Shown in pieces: positions 34,530-46,795 of a stretch of 64,000 nucleotides of DNA; the first letter of the stretch is position 1; each line of letters begins with the position of its first letter. The stretch is taken from positions 1 to 64,000 of the forward strand of contig CAUYUJ010000349.1 in the NCBI GenBank assembly GCA_963575745.1, written 5' to 3'. Made by a program: the position numbers and the translations under genes. Under the pieces are notes generated by a model. That model did no database searches and had not been told where the DNA came from. It saw only the letters and a program-made list of their open reading frames with translations. Source of the DNA: Prorocentrum cordatum (lineage: Eukaryota; Sar; Dinophyceae; Prorocentrales; Prorocentraceae).

Positions 34530-35350
34530 AGACATCCACCGAAGACGATGCCCACAACGGCGATACTCACATCTGCATATAGTTGGGCCCTTCGCCAGGA
34601 TAGTTTGAAACGAATGTGCGCGGCGCTCAGGCGAGAGCCACATTTTGAAAACCATCCGCCTCCATTTGTGAAGATATTGCCAGTTAGTAAGCCTCAGCCT
34701 CATACGTGGTAAGGAAGTCTTAGGCGAAACGCCCAGCCCGCCCTTCGGACTGGCCTCCGGGTGCGACAGGGAGGCGTTATTCAGAAGGAGGAGACAGTGT
34801 AAACCCCAGTCGCGTCAAAGTTGTAGCAGGGCGCCCTTCCTCCAAATTCCTTTTTCATCGGTCCCCGCGCGAATTTATTTTCAGTGGGGGAAGTGCCCCA
34901 TTGGAAGACAACTGTTGGAAAATCCTCAATCGTGTCAGAACGCTCTTCCTGGGATTTCAGCGCTTCGAATCAACGAGACTGTTGCGTCTTTATAAGTCAA
35001 AATCATGCTGGAACACCATTGCTTGGACGTCAACACAGCGAATCACCGTGACTGTTGCGTCCTGACAGTCCTTAACCGTGCCAGAACACCGTTCTTGGGA
35101 TTTCCACCATGCGAATATTTGAACCAGTTGAGAAGTTTTACGCGCACCAAATGTGCGCGGCGCTGCAGTGAGAGTCATTTTTTGAAAAGGAGCCGCCCTC
35201 CATTTGCGAAGTTCTGGCAAACTTTTAGGACGATTGTGCGCGGCGCTAATGCGAGAACCACATTTTGAGAGCAACCGGTCCTCCATCCGTGAAGTTGTTG
35301 TGCATTTGTCTAACCAACCTGTGGTGTTGGGTCCTCGTTTTGTAGAGAGC
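34530..35350. repeat. L1, type A, closing block, type B, type A, L2
   Basis: L1 at 34,545-34,600; one type-A unit; closing block with GTGCGACAGGGAG at about 34,757; then AAGGAGGAGACAGTGTAAACC (34,785), where a new copy begins; GGAAGACAAC and type-B units of about 75 bp (CGTGCCAGAACACCGTTC) to 35,110; type A at 35,140-35,305; L2 at 35,310-35,350. Confidence 0.8.
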
Positions 35351-36000
35351 GCCCCGCGTTCCTCTCCTCCTCCTCCTCCACTACTCCCCCTCTTCCTCCT
35401 CCTCTCCTCCTCCTCCTCCTCCTCCTCCACTGCTCCCCCTCCTCCTCCTCCTCCTCCTCCTCCTCCTCCTCCTCCACTGTTCCCCCTCCTCCACTGTTCC
35501 CCCTCCTCCACTGTTCCCCCTCCTCTCCTCCTTCTCCTCCTCCTCCTCCTCCTCTTCCTCCTCCTCCTCTACTCCCTCCTCCTCCCATCCCTGCCTCTGC
35601 CCCCCGGCGCGGCAACTCGAGCAGCGGGGCTCTGGCCCTGCCCTGGTGGCGACCACCCCGCCTCGTGCGAGCGTGCCGCCTTCTGTGGCGGGTGCTGGTG
35701 ACTCCCCTGCCTCGCGGGCTTCAGCGCGCAGCCTCGATGGGGATTATCCGCCTCCTCCGCCTCCTCCGCTCCTCCTCCTCTTCCTCCTCCTCCTCCTCCT
35801 CCTCCTCCTCCTCCTCCTCCTCCTCCTCCTCCCCCCCTCCCCCTCCTCCCCCCCCCCTCCTCTCCTCCTCCTCCCCCTCCTCCGCCTCCTCCTCCCCCTC
35901 CTCCCCTCCTCCTCCTCCTCCGCCTCCGCCTCCTCCTCCCCCTTCTCCTCCTCCTCCTCCTCCTCCTCCTCCTCCTCCTCCTCCTCCTCCTCCTCCTCCC
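35351..36000. repeat. (TCC)n tracts with short unique insert
   Basis: (TCC)n at 35,360-35,590 and 35,750-36,000. 35,600-35,745 is unique and has no recognisable gene. Confidence 0.95.
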
Positions 36001-37734
36001 CCACTGTACCCATTTCCACAGATACTTTCGATCTGTCTTTGGCGTTGATCGGGTTGCCACCTACTCACGCTGCCTTCGGCAGTCCGAACTTACACGCCAT
36101 CCCCAACACGGGGACAGTCGATCACGGCATTCTCGACCACCTCGCCCAGCGCCTGCGGGGAGAGGCACCTGCAGGCGCCAGCCACAGCGGACAAATACTC
36201 CCAGGATGTTGAAAGCCCTGCGGGCGCTGACCACCATGGACCACCCAACACCCAAGACGTTCGCATTCCAAGAGCCGTCGACCTCGCCGCTCAAAGCTTG
36301 CGGGGGGGAGCTCCTGCAAGCGCCACGCGTACTGTCAGCAGTTCACGTCAATGACGTCCTGTTCACCCAGGTATTCAGCATGGTTGGGCCCTCGTGGTTC
36401 TCTTGAGTGGACGCAGAACGCCTCCGTTACTGAGCGCGCGGATCTGCCGCCGCGAGTGGTTGTGCACGAGCTAGATGGGTCACGACGAGCGGTTCTCGAG
36501 CGTAGCCTCGGCCACACTCGTGCTACCTCTGCCTCTCGACTCCGTGCCGCCGGTCCCGAGATCAATCATTGTGGATTTCGGCAGATCGATCATCCAATCT
36601 TGGCCACACAGGGCGGTCACGGCCGCAGTCCTTCCAGTAGCGGCCGCCGCAGTGCGGGCGACCTAGCATCCTTGTCAGTTGTGCCACGACAACATGTGGC
36701 CGAATCGACCATCTTCTGCGCAACCAGTCCCAGCCGTGCACAGATCTGTCGCCGCCGCCGCCTCCGATACAGCCGTTTTGCGATCGGACCTGGTCAAGGG
36801 ATTTCAAGAATCGACGAGGCCGTCCAACTCGACCGCAAGGCCGTTGCTCAGGGTACCGCCTGCGCCCGTGACCGAACAAGGAATGGAACATGTGGGTGTA
36901 CACGGGCACCAAGTACGGCGACTGCCAGTTCGATCATGACGCGTAAGTACTTCGTGGGCCCACAGCAAGTAATATCGTTACCCGTACGTTTCCCAAACAT
37001 GGTGGTCGGCTCCACTGAATGGCACACTCAGATCAACATTCGTTTTGTCCATGCGTTGCGCAAGAGATGCGCCGCTCGAGTGTCGCACATCTGATACTGC
37101 AGCATTTTGTGGGAATCGCCTTCACGATAGCAGCGAACACGACACTGTGGGCGCCCATGTGTAACGAGACATTGACGATTTGATCACACTACCATTGTAC
37201 ACCGTTTACAACATCAGAGCACTTGAAAAACCTTGTAGTGCTAGCGTGGGGATGACGTATTCTACCGTACAAAGCAGCATAGAGAGCTAACCAAGAGACT
37301 GGACATGTTCTACAACATTTGTAGTATTGCAGTATGTTTGGACGTTTTGATTGGGATTTCGACCATGGGTGACAACATATTGGGACTATGACCATGAGTG
37401 GCAGCACATTTTGCACGCGTTGCCCACACTTGGAGTCGTACCCCTTGCGCGTTTCCCTCGTGATTTCAGAAAGAATGATCTCAATGGATGGGGCATCCCA
37501 GTCGGATCACTCGTGCCGCTGACGCACCGCCGAGTCCCGAGATTGCCCACCCGTTTGTGCTACTACACTTACGTAGATTTTGTTTGATAATCGGTCTGCG
37601 TCCGTCCCAGTCGGTTTCAACAAGCGTTGTGGAAGGCGATTAATGGAGAGGAAGCATACCGCCAAATAATTTCCAGACGTCCAAACATGTCTTACACATT
37701 TTACACCGATTGTTCATTCAATGATCGGATTGTT
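36001..37734. other. Single-copy DNA without supportable gene
   Basis: Non-repetitive and less GC-extreme towards 37,100-37,700. The longest frame (36,351-37,094 plus, 247 codons) has no recognisable domain. A short string in another frame (HVNDVLFTQVFSMV, about 36,345) faintly recalls retroelement integrases, but nothing around it supports that. Confidence 0.5.
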
Positions 37735-38142
37735 AGGAGGAGGAGGAGGAGGAGGAGGAGGAGGAGGAGGAGGCGGAGGCGGAGGCGGAGGCGGAGGCGG
37801 AGGCGATGGCGGAGGCGGAGGCGGAGGCGGAGGCGGAGGCGGAGGCGGGCGGAGGTGGAGGAGGAGGCGGAGGAGGAGGCGGAGGAGGAGGCGGAGCGGA
37901 GGAGGAGGAGGAGGAGGAGGAGGGGGAGGCGGAGGAGGAGGAGGAGGGGAGGAGGGGGAGGGGGAGGAGGGGAGGGGGAGGAGGGAGGAGGAGGAGGAGG
38001 AGGAGAGGAGGAGGAGGAGGAGGAGGAGGAGGAGGAGGAGGAGGAGGAGGAGGAGGGGAGGAGGAGGAGAGGAGGAGGAGGAGGAGGAGGAGGAGGAGGA
38101 GGCGGAGGAGGAGGAGGAGGCGGAGGAGGAGGAGGAGGAGGG
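37735..38142. repeat. (GGA/GGC)n microsatellite
   Basis: About 400 bp of GGA with a GGC-rich segment at 37,770-37,860. Confidence 0.95.
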
Positions 38143-38240
38143 CATCCACAAAACAGGCGACGCGATTGCTCAAGCGCCGTACCCTTGCAACCACTTCGCA
38201 GCGGCCCCGCGTCCGTCCGACGGGTTCTCGGGGCGACGCT

Positions 38241-38405
38241 CTTCAGGAGGGGAGGAAACACACAGACACAATTCATCGTCGATCCTCATGAAAATATGGG
38301 GAAATATGGGAAGTGGGGGGGAAGACAAAAACCCAGGAAATATAGGAAAATATGGGGAATATGTTTATTTGTGTGTATTTCTTTGTGTGTCCCGGGCCCC
38401 CTGTA
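38241..38405 (+). repeat. Dispersed repeat DR1, copy 2
   Basis: Contains ACACACAGACACAATTCATC, GTGGGGGGGAAGACAAAAAC, two AAAATATGGGG-type strings and TTTGTGTGTATTTCTTTGTG, ending in CCCGGGCCCCCTG. It is collinear with 39,631-39,800. Confidence 0.9.
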
Positions 38406-39238
38406 GTTCTGATCCCCCCTGACTGCTCCGTTCCCTTGCTCCGCCCTGCCTCTGACGCCCCGGCGCCCCCGTCGGCGCTGGTGCCCGTTTTTTGGGAGGC
38501 TTGCGCTACGGGTGATCAGGGGGGCCTCGTGACTGGCAGTCCTTTCTTATCTTTCTCGCCGACGGGGGCTTGACAGCACAGCTGCAGTGGTTGGGTGGTG
38601 GGCTCATGTCTTGTGCCCCCGGCTCCGTTCCCTTGCGTTTCGCTTCTGGGTCTCGTGGGTCGGGTTTCGGGGCGGGGTGTGTGAATGATCCCCCCGCTTT
38701 GCCCTTTGCTGTGCCGCTGCCCCTTTTCGGCTGGCGGGCATCGGCTTGCGCGCGCGCGTGACGGACTTGTGGGGAGGGGTAGAAACTTTACCCTCGCCCT
38801 TCATTCATCGTCGCCGCCTTTACCGACGAATGTTCGGGAGGGGACCGGCCTTTCGGCCAACCCTTTCCTCAAACAGCTGTGGCGCTCGTGCACTTTGGGG
38901 CGGAGCTTCACTGTAGACTCGAAGTATTTCGTTCACGGAGCTGCGGAGTCACTTCGAGCGTTCCTCGCGCCGTCATCCCCCTCGGCCTTCTTGAAAGAAG
39001 CCCCAGTCCTGGCGCCTTTGAATCGGGAGCTGGGACATCTACACTGCCAGTGGCGGGCTGCTTCTCAATCCCAGGACTTGGAGGGCCGGGGACGACGTCG
39101 GGGCGGTGTGGTGTATACTTGATGTTCCGTCTCCCAGGAACCGGCGCAAAATGTACGCGCCAGGGTCCCGCATACACCAGGATCCGTTTTCCTGTGCGAC
39201 TGTCTGTGCACTGCCGGAACAAGCGCCGGTGTCCAGAG
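38406..39238. other. Single-copy DNA without recognisable gene
   Basis: No domain is recognised in the open frames up to 145 codons. Confidence 0.5.
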
Positions 39239-39415
39239 TTTGGGCGTTGCGTAATGGAGGGGTCATAAATGGGGGGGTGGCGAGGGTGGTCCGAAAAGGT
39301 ACCCAAACAGTACCTAAACGAGCCCCCTGGGGGTTCGGAGGGGCTCGAAAGGGGCACGAAAGGGGACCGTTTCTGACCCCCCCATTTATGACCCCCCCAT
39401 TACGCAACGCCCAAA
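39239..39415. mobile_element. MITE-like foldback element with 39-bp terminal inverted repeats
   Basis: A 177-bp segment starts TTTGGGCGTTGCGTAATGG and ends with its reverse complement. The inverted repeats are 39 bp with one mismatch. The trinucleotide GAG flanks both ends (39,236-39,238 and 39,416-39,418) as a possible 3-bp target-site duplication. The interior has no ORF. Non-autonomous DNA transposons have this form. The superfamily is undetermined, and a 3-bp duplication that matches by chance is possible. Confidence 0.75.
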
Positions 39416-39630
39416 GAGTTCGGTGCTCTATTGGAGGGAGAACACTTCAGCCCAGACGGCTGGACGCGCCGTGCGTGGCCGTCTCGAGCGCCGCCTTGCG
39501 GCCGCGCGCGGCCAAGGCGGCCGCGCGGCGCGACGCGCGGCGCCCGCTCGGCCGCGCCCTGGCCGTGCCCGGCGGAGGGAGCAGCGGAAGCACAACCGGC
39601 GTCCCAGTAGTCGATAACCTCCCTTGGAGT
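39416..39630. other. GC-rich spacer
   Basis: Rich in GGCCGCGCG-type strings. No gene is seen. Confidence 0.4.
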
Positions 39631-39800
39631 ATATCAGGAGAGGAAAAAACACACAGACACAATTCATCGTCGATCCCCAGGAAAATGTGGGAAAATATGG
39701 GAAGTGGGGGGGAAGACAAAAACTCTGAAAATATGGGAAAATATGGGGAATATTTTTATGTGTGTGTATTTATTTGTGTGTCCTGGGACCCCTTCAGTAT
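39631..39800 (+). repeat. Dispersed repeat DR1, copy 3
   Basis: The most complete copy: ATCAGGAGAGG, ACACACAGACACAATTCATC, GGGGGGGAAGACAAAAACTC, AATATGGGAAAATATGGGG, TATTTATTTGTGTGTCCTGG, ending GACCCCTTCAGT. 39,801-40,130 downstream is single-copy and has no recognisable gene. Confidence 0.9.
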
Positions 39801-40130
39801 GGTGGTGCCGTCGCCCGCAGAGACGGCCAGCTGTGCGGTGTGCGACCTGCCCGGGCACTCCGCTCGGGGTGCGAGCGCCGGCCTCGGGGAACAGGGAGCG
39901 GTGTCGCGGAGCTTTCGCTCGTTCCGCCGAGGCCGAGGCACGTGGGACGGTTGGGGTTGAAGATGTATCGAGATGCCTGGATATCGTCTCAGCACCCTCC
40001 CCCTGGCACGCACATCGAGCGAACGGCCTCTTGTCGCCGCGACTGCCGCGACCCCCGCCTTCTACGCGGAGGAGCCCTTCCCGCGAGGTCATGCCGTCAG
40101 GGGAATTCGATCGCGTATGATGATGTGGTT

Positions 40131-41115
<985 letters not shown>

Positions 41116-41129
41116 GATGGTTGATGATG

Positions 41130-41910
41130 ATGATGAGGAAGGGGAGGAGGAGGAGGAGGAGGAGGAGGAGGAGGAGGAGGCGGAGGAGGAACAGCAGCAG
41201 GAGGAACAGGAGGAGGAGGAGGAGAAGGAAAAGGAGGGGGATAAGCAGGACACTACGAATGATAATCAGAGGGGGAGGAGGAGGATAATGATGATGATGA
41301 TGAGGAGGAGGAGGAGTAAGAAGAGTAAAACATTCAATGACAGGAATGATCATCAACCTGGTCTTAGAAACCAACAAGACGAATAATCATTATAATAAGC
41401 ACACGAATAATAGGAACACTAATACTGATTATAGCAATCATGATACTCATCAACATACGAATCATAATAATCAGAATACGAATGCTAATAAGCACAACAA
41501 TGATAATCCGAAGAAGAAAGTAGGATGAAGAAGGGCAAGACAAAAAGGAAAAGGAGGATGAGGAAGGGAGGAGGAGGAGGGATCGGAGGAAGAGGAAGAG
41601 GAATAGGAGGAAAAAGAGGAGGATGAGGAGAAGGAGGAGGAGGAGGCGGAGTAGCCTGAGGAGGAAGCGGAAGCGGCGCGCGGGCTGTGATGTGACCTCC
41701 TTCCCCCCCTCCCGCAGGCCGAAGACCACGCTCTGGCGAACCGCGGCCCGCCACGGGGGTGGGTGGGTGGGGGGCAGGAGGAAAGGAATAGAGACGAGGA
41801 GGAGCAGGGGAAGAGTTGAGCAGGATGGTGATGATGAGGTGTTGGAAGAGCAAAAGGATTTGAAGGAAGAGAAGGAGAAGAAGTTGGAGGAGGAGGAGGA
41901 GGAGGAGGAG
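41130..41910. repeat. GGA/GAA purine tract with AAT-type insert
   Basis: GGA-rich at 41,135-41,340, degenerate AAT/ACG units at 41,375-41,510, then purine-rich GGA/GAA to 41,910. Confidence 0.9.
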
Positions 41911-42440
41911 AGATGGGAAGCATGGTGCATGTGTGTGTGTTTGTGTGTGTGTTTGTGGTTCGCCGCGGCAGGCGATGCCACGCGTCGTTGGCGGCTTCTT
42001 CACCCATCATCGCGGGTTCTTTGGGGTGCTGGCGCCCTCCCCCCGCCGTATGGTGCCTCGCTAGACGTGGCGGACACAGCGTGGAGCTCAAACAATTTTT
42101 GGGGTGCTGGTCCACTGGTTAACACCCTACCAAAATGCCTCGACTGCCGGTTTGGTCACAGCACTAATTTGCCTGGCAGTGTCCATTCTCTGGTTCACTG
42201 TCCAACGCTGCTGTGGTGATTCGGTGGCCGCACTTCGCCCCAGACTGCCGCGCTTCAGTTCACTTTGAGTTGAATGCTCTCCTCCTGTTCTGGCCGCTGC
42301 ATGTTTCGTTTACATTTACACTTCTTCTAACCCACCCATCACTTGCATGCTGCAGTGTACGACACTTTTACGCTGTGCTGTCGACAGTGCTCGGTCGCCT
42401 GCAGCAACACTTCCATCTGCTGCTCTCGCCTGCGGACCGT
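41911..42440. other. Single-copy spacer
   Basis: A short GT-rich run (41,930-41,960), then mixed sequence with no recognised gene. Confidence 0.5.
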
Positions 42441-42444
42441 GAGG

Positions 42445-42780
42445 GTTTTGGTGGTGATGGTGAAGGTGACGGTGACGGTGATGGTGATGGTGACGATGAT
42501 GATAGTTGTGGTGATGATGACGATGATGATGATGTTGTTGGTGATGATGGTGATGATGATGATGGTGTTGGTGATGTTGATGATGGTGATGATGATGATG
42601 GTGATGGTGATGATGATGATGATGATGTTGATGTTGGGTGATGATGATGATAACGATGATGATGATGTTTTTGATGATGATGATGATAATGATGATGAAT
42701 ATGGTGCGGTGGTGGTGGAGGTGGTGAGGAGGAGGAATGAAGGCAACAGGAGGATGAGGGTGAAGAGGACGAAGGATTAA
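42445..42780. repeat. (GAT/GGT)n microsatellite
   Basis: GAT, GGT and GTT units. It ends in GGA-rich sequence. 42,781-43,150 is single-copy and has no recognised gene. Confidence 0.95.
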
Positions 42781-43150
42781 GAGGAAACGGATGCGCTGGA
42801 GGGGATAATGCAATCTGCCTCCCGGTCCCAAGGCCGTGTCCCGTCAGTCAAAACAAGTTTTACTTGGTTCGACCTAGGGGACGCTTTCTTTGCACCACGT
42901 CCAGCAACCACTGGAAAAGTTGACGGTCACAATATCTGGCATGGTTATAATCTCCATGTGTCTGAGCTGTGCTTCAACGAACTGTAGAGACTAGACCGCG
43001 TGGCTGTCCTTTGTCGCCGCGGCGCGAGACCACGCCGCGGTCGGATGCAGCCGAGGGGCTATGTGGGTCCGCTGTTGGACACAGCAGGGAACGGAAAAAA
43101 CGCGAACGGGGGCGAGAGGGCGCCGCGGACGGCGGAACACGCCCAGAGCA

Positions 43151-43275
43151 TACTTTTTCCCAACCATCCTGTGGTGTTGGGTCCTCGTTTTGAAGAGACG
43201 GTGCCCGCGTCCTCTCCTCTCCTCCTCTTCCCCCTCCTCCCTCCTCCCCCTCCTTGCCTCTGCTCTCGGCACACT
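43151..43275 (+). repeat. Linker L2 and TCC tract
   Basis: CCCAACCATCCTGTGGTG and CTCGTTTTGAAGAGACGG, then CTCCTC repeats, directly before array III: the same order as at 32,836-33,346. Confidence 0.9.
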
Positions 43276-44545
43276 TCTCACGCGTTTCGTAGCCCCATAG
43301 GGAGCTCCACCGAAGGCCCCAGTGGGGGTGTTCGCATGCGGTTCCCCCACCCAGGGCAGCGTTTCGTGGCCCCATAGGGAGCTCCACCGAAGGCCCCAGT
43401 GGGGGTGTTCGCATGCGGTTCCCCCACCCAGGGCAGCGTTTCGTGGCCCCATAGGGAGCTCCACCGAAGGCCCCAGTGGGGGTGTTCGCATGCGGTTCCC
43501 CCACCCAGGGCAGCGTTTCGTGGCCCCATAGGGAGCTCCACCGAAGGCCCCAGTGGGGGTGTTCGCATGCGGTTCCCCCACCCAGGGCAGCGTTTCGTAG
43601 GCCCCATAGGGAGCTCCACCGAAGGCCCCAGTGGGGGTGTTCGCATGCGGTTCCCCCACCCAGGGCAGCGTTTCGTGGCCCCATAGGGAGCTCCACCGAA
43701 GGCCCCAGTGGGGGTGTTCGCATGCGGTTCCCCCACCCAGGGCAGCGTTTCGTGGCCCCATAGGGAGCTCCACCGAAGGCCCCAGTGGGGGTGTTCGCAT
43801 GCGGTTCCCCCACCCAGGGCAGCGTTTCGTAGCCCCATAGGGAGCTCCACCGAAGGCCCCAGTGGGGGTGTTCGCATGCGGTTCCCCCACCCAGGGCAGC
43901 GTTTCGTGGCCCCATAGGGAGCTCCACCGAAGGCCCCAGTGGGGGTGTTCGCATGCGGTTCCCCCACCCAGGGCAGCGTTTCGTGGCCCCATGGGGAGCT
44001 CCACCGAAAGCCCCCGTGGCGCAGTTCGCATGCGCTTCCCCCACCCAGGGCAGCGTTTCGTGGCCCATAGGGAGCTCCACCGAAGGCCCCAGTGGCGGGT
44101 GTTCGCATGCGGTTCCCCCACCCAGGGCAGCGTTTCGTGGCCCCATAGGGAGCTCCACCGAAGGCCCCAGTGGGGGTGTTCGCATGCGGTTCCCCCACCC
44201 AGGGCAGCGTTTCGTGGCCCCATAGGGAGCTCCACCGAAGGCCCCAGTGGCTGCTCTCGCATGCGGTTCCCCCACCCAGGGCAGCGTTTCGTGGCCCCAT
44301 AGGGAGCTCCACCGGAGGCCCCAGTGGCTGCCCTCGCATGCGGTTCCCCCACCCAGGGCAGCGCTTCGTGGCCCCATGGGGAGCTCCACCGAAAGCCCCC
44401 GTGGCGCAGTTCGCATGCGCTTCCCCCACCCAGGGCAGCGTTTCGTGGCACCATAGGGAGCTCCACCGAAGGCCCGCCCCGGTGGCGCAGTCCGCATGCG
44501 GTTCCCCCTATCCAAGGCAGCGCTTCGTGGCCCCATATGGAGCCC
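43276..44545. repeat. 77-bp tandem array III (homogeneous)
   Basis: About 16 units. From 43,290 to 43,990 the 77-bp period is almost perfect (unit starts TTTCGTGGCCCCATAGGGAG, then GGCCCCAGTGGGGGTGTTCG, CATGCGGTTCCCCCACCC). The last third is more varied. Minus-strand frames of more than 500 codons arise because 3 x 77 bp has no stop; they do not indicate a protein. Confidence 0.95.
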
Positions 44546-44610
44546 CACCGAAAGCGGCACCCACAACGCGTTACCAACAATTGCTTATGGTTGGGTCTTT
44601 CGCCAGGATA
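44546..44610. repeat. Linker L1 after array III
   Basis: CACCCACAACGCGTTACC then CTTATGGTTGGGTCTTTCGC matches the sequence after arrays I and II. Here the 84-bp units do not follow; 44,611-44,920 is unique with no gene. Confidence 0.8.
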
Positions 44611-44920
44611 ATTTGGGGGGCCCGCGTGCCAGAGCACAGGCTTCTTCAGCATGGTGAGTCGGCTGCGCGCCCGGGGAGACGGACCCTTTCAGATCGCTTG
44701 GAAGATAGTGCTGCTTTCTTGTCATCGCCCTTGCGGTGGGAAGAATCAGGGCACCGATGTTCCCCCTGCTCCCCATTATCCGGTTGGAACATATGGCTGT
44801 CGGCTGCGAGCAACGGGGCGACATGAAAAGGAGGTCGTGGTAGTAGCAATCATCGTAGAAACTAGTTGAACTACTGGTAAACAGGACAACTTGTAGTAGG
44901 AATACAAGTGGAAGGACAAA

Positions 44921-44972
<52 letters not shown>

Positions 44973-45024
44973 TGTTGTTGTTGTCGTAGTCGTAGTACTT
45001 GTAGTAGTAGTCGCCGTCGTCGTC

Positions 45025-45060
<36 letters not shown>

Positions 45061-45347
45061 CTAGTATAGGAAGTAGTAGTAGAGTAGGGTAGTAGTAGTA
45101 TAGTAGTAGTAGTAGTAGTAGTCGTAGTAGTAGTAGTAGTAGTCGTAGTAGTCGTAGTAGGCGTAGTAATAGTAGTAGTAAGTAGTAGTAAGTAAAGTAG
45201 TAGTAGTTTAGTAGTCGTAGTAATAGTAGTAGTAGTAGTGGTAGTAGTAGTAAGTAGTAGTAGTAGTAGCGTTAGTAGTCGTAGTCGTAGTCCGTGTCGT
45301 AGTCGTAGTTGTAGTCGTCGTAGTTTTCGTAGTTCGTAATCGTAGTC

Positions 45348-45420
<73 letters not shown>

Positions 45421-45637
45421 GAGTAGTAGTAGTTGTTGTATTAGTAGTAGTACTAGTAGGTGTAGTAGTAGTAGGAATACTAGTAGTACTAGTAGTACTA
45501 GTAGTACTAGTAGTACTAGTAGTAGTCGTAGTACTCGTAGTAGTCGTAGTAGTAGTAATATCAGTAGTATCAGTAGTAGTACTAGTAGTACTAGTAGTAG
45601 TAGTAGTAGTATCAGTAGTAGTAGTAGTAGTAGTAGT

Positions 45638-45669
<32 letters not shown>

Positions 45670-45859
45670 AGTAGTCATGGCGATAGTAATAGCAGCAGCA
45701 GTCGTAGTAGTATTAGTAGTAGCAGTAGTAGTCGTAGTAGCAGCAGCAGCAGTAGTAGTAGTAGTAATAGTAGTAGTAGTAGTCGTCGTAGTAGTAGTAG
45801 TGGTAGTAGTAGTAGTAGTAGTAGTAGTAGTTGTATTCGTAATGGTAGTAGTGGTACTT

Positions 45860-45895
<36 letters not shown>

Positions 45896-46015
45896 ATAGT
45901 AGTCGTAGTAGTAGTNNNNNNNNNNNNNNNNNNNNNNNNNNNNNNNNNNNNNNNNNNNNNNNNNNNNNNNNNNNNNNNNNNNNNNNNNNNNNNNNNNNNN
46001 NNNNNNNNNNNNNNN

Positions 46016-46104
<89 letters not shown>

Positions 46105-46128
46105 CAGCAGCAGTAGTAGTAGTAGTAG
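44921..46128. repeat. (AGT)n microsatellite containing an assembly gap
   Basis: GTA/AGT with CGT, ACT and AGC variants. 45,916-46,015 is exactly 100 N, the usual placeholder for a gap of unknown size. The true tract is probably longer. Confidence 0.95.
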
Positions 46129-46165
46129 TGCCTCGTGGAGCTGCTGCCCTCGCCTGGCCTTGTAG

Positions 46166-46793
46166 CTAGCTGCCTGGCTGGCCTCCAGGGCCAAGGTCCC
46201 GCCTGCGCTTGGCAAGGTGGCGTGGCGAAAGCCAGAGCTGCGTGACAGGCGAGGCTCTGTCCATGCGGTTCGCCTGGGCCTTGGCTTCCAGTGGGGCGGT
46301 GATCGTCATGAGGCCATTGGCCCTGCCCATGAAGTAGCGGGCCTCGCTGTCGGGCATGCCGCGGAGCGCCTGCAGGGTCTCTTGAGTCTGGCTGAACCAG
46401 CCCTTGACCTGCCCGTCGGGGCCTTCACCGGGCGGGGGCCACGGCGGCGTAGCGGCCACCGCATCTCTTCTGTCCATAGCCTCTGCGTCGATGCCGAGCT
46501 CCAGCTCGAAGCACTTCGGCGTCCGCTGGGTCTGGACCAGGGGCCGCTTCCAGCAGCCTCGCAGCACGAGCGTGACCGCCGTGTGGGGGACGTTGGGCGT
46601 GTCCACGCGGGCTGCGACGGAGCCGACCATGTCCTCCAGCGCCGTGGAGATGACGAAGAAGGCGTACTCATTGTAGTCGCAGGTGGCCGTGCTTGGCGCG
46701 ACGACGGCGCCGCCGACCAGCTCGGGCCAGCCCGAGTCGGCCAGCTCGCTGGCCTCGACGTTCCAGTCGACGAGGGCGCGCCGCTGGATGTCC
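46166..46793 (-). pseudogene. LINE endonuclease C-terminal fragment, third family member
   Basis: A minus-strand frame reads ALVDWNVEASELADSGWPEL (about 46,730-46,785), VGGAVVAPSTATCDYNEYAF, FFVISTALEDMVGSVAARVD and PNVPHTAVTLVLRGCWKRPL (about 46,560). This is the second half of an EEP nuclease as found in dinoflagellate LINEs (DWN core, P-H-x-x-V end). A linker with WPPPGEGPDGQVKGWFSQTQ follows. The 5' half is replaced by a G/C-tract array at 46,800 and the 3' side by (AGT)n, so it is a fragment. Confidence 0.6.
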
Positions 46794-46795
46794 CC

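Noticed and set aside
36345-36410. Integrase-like string HVNDVLFTQVFSMV
   Set aside because: Too short, followed by stops, with no other integrase motif nearby.
42974-44652. Minus-strand open frames of 530 and 553 codons
   Set aside because: They are produced by a 77-bp tandem repeat without stops in any frame; the same peptide cycles through three frames, with no domain.
45208-46215. Frame of 335 codons across the N gap
   Set aside because: It is (AGT)n low-complexity sequence and includes 100 undefined bases.
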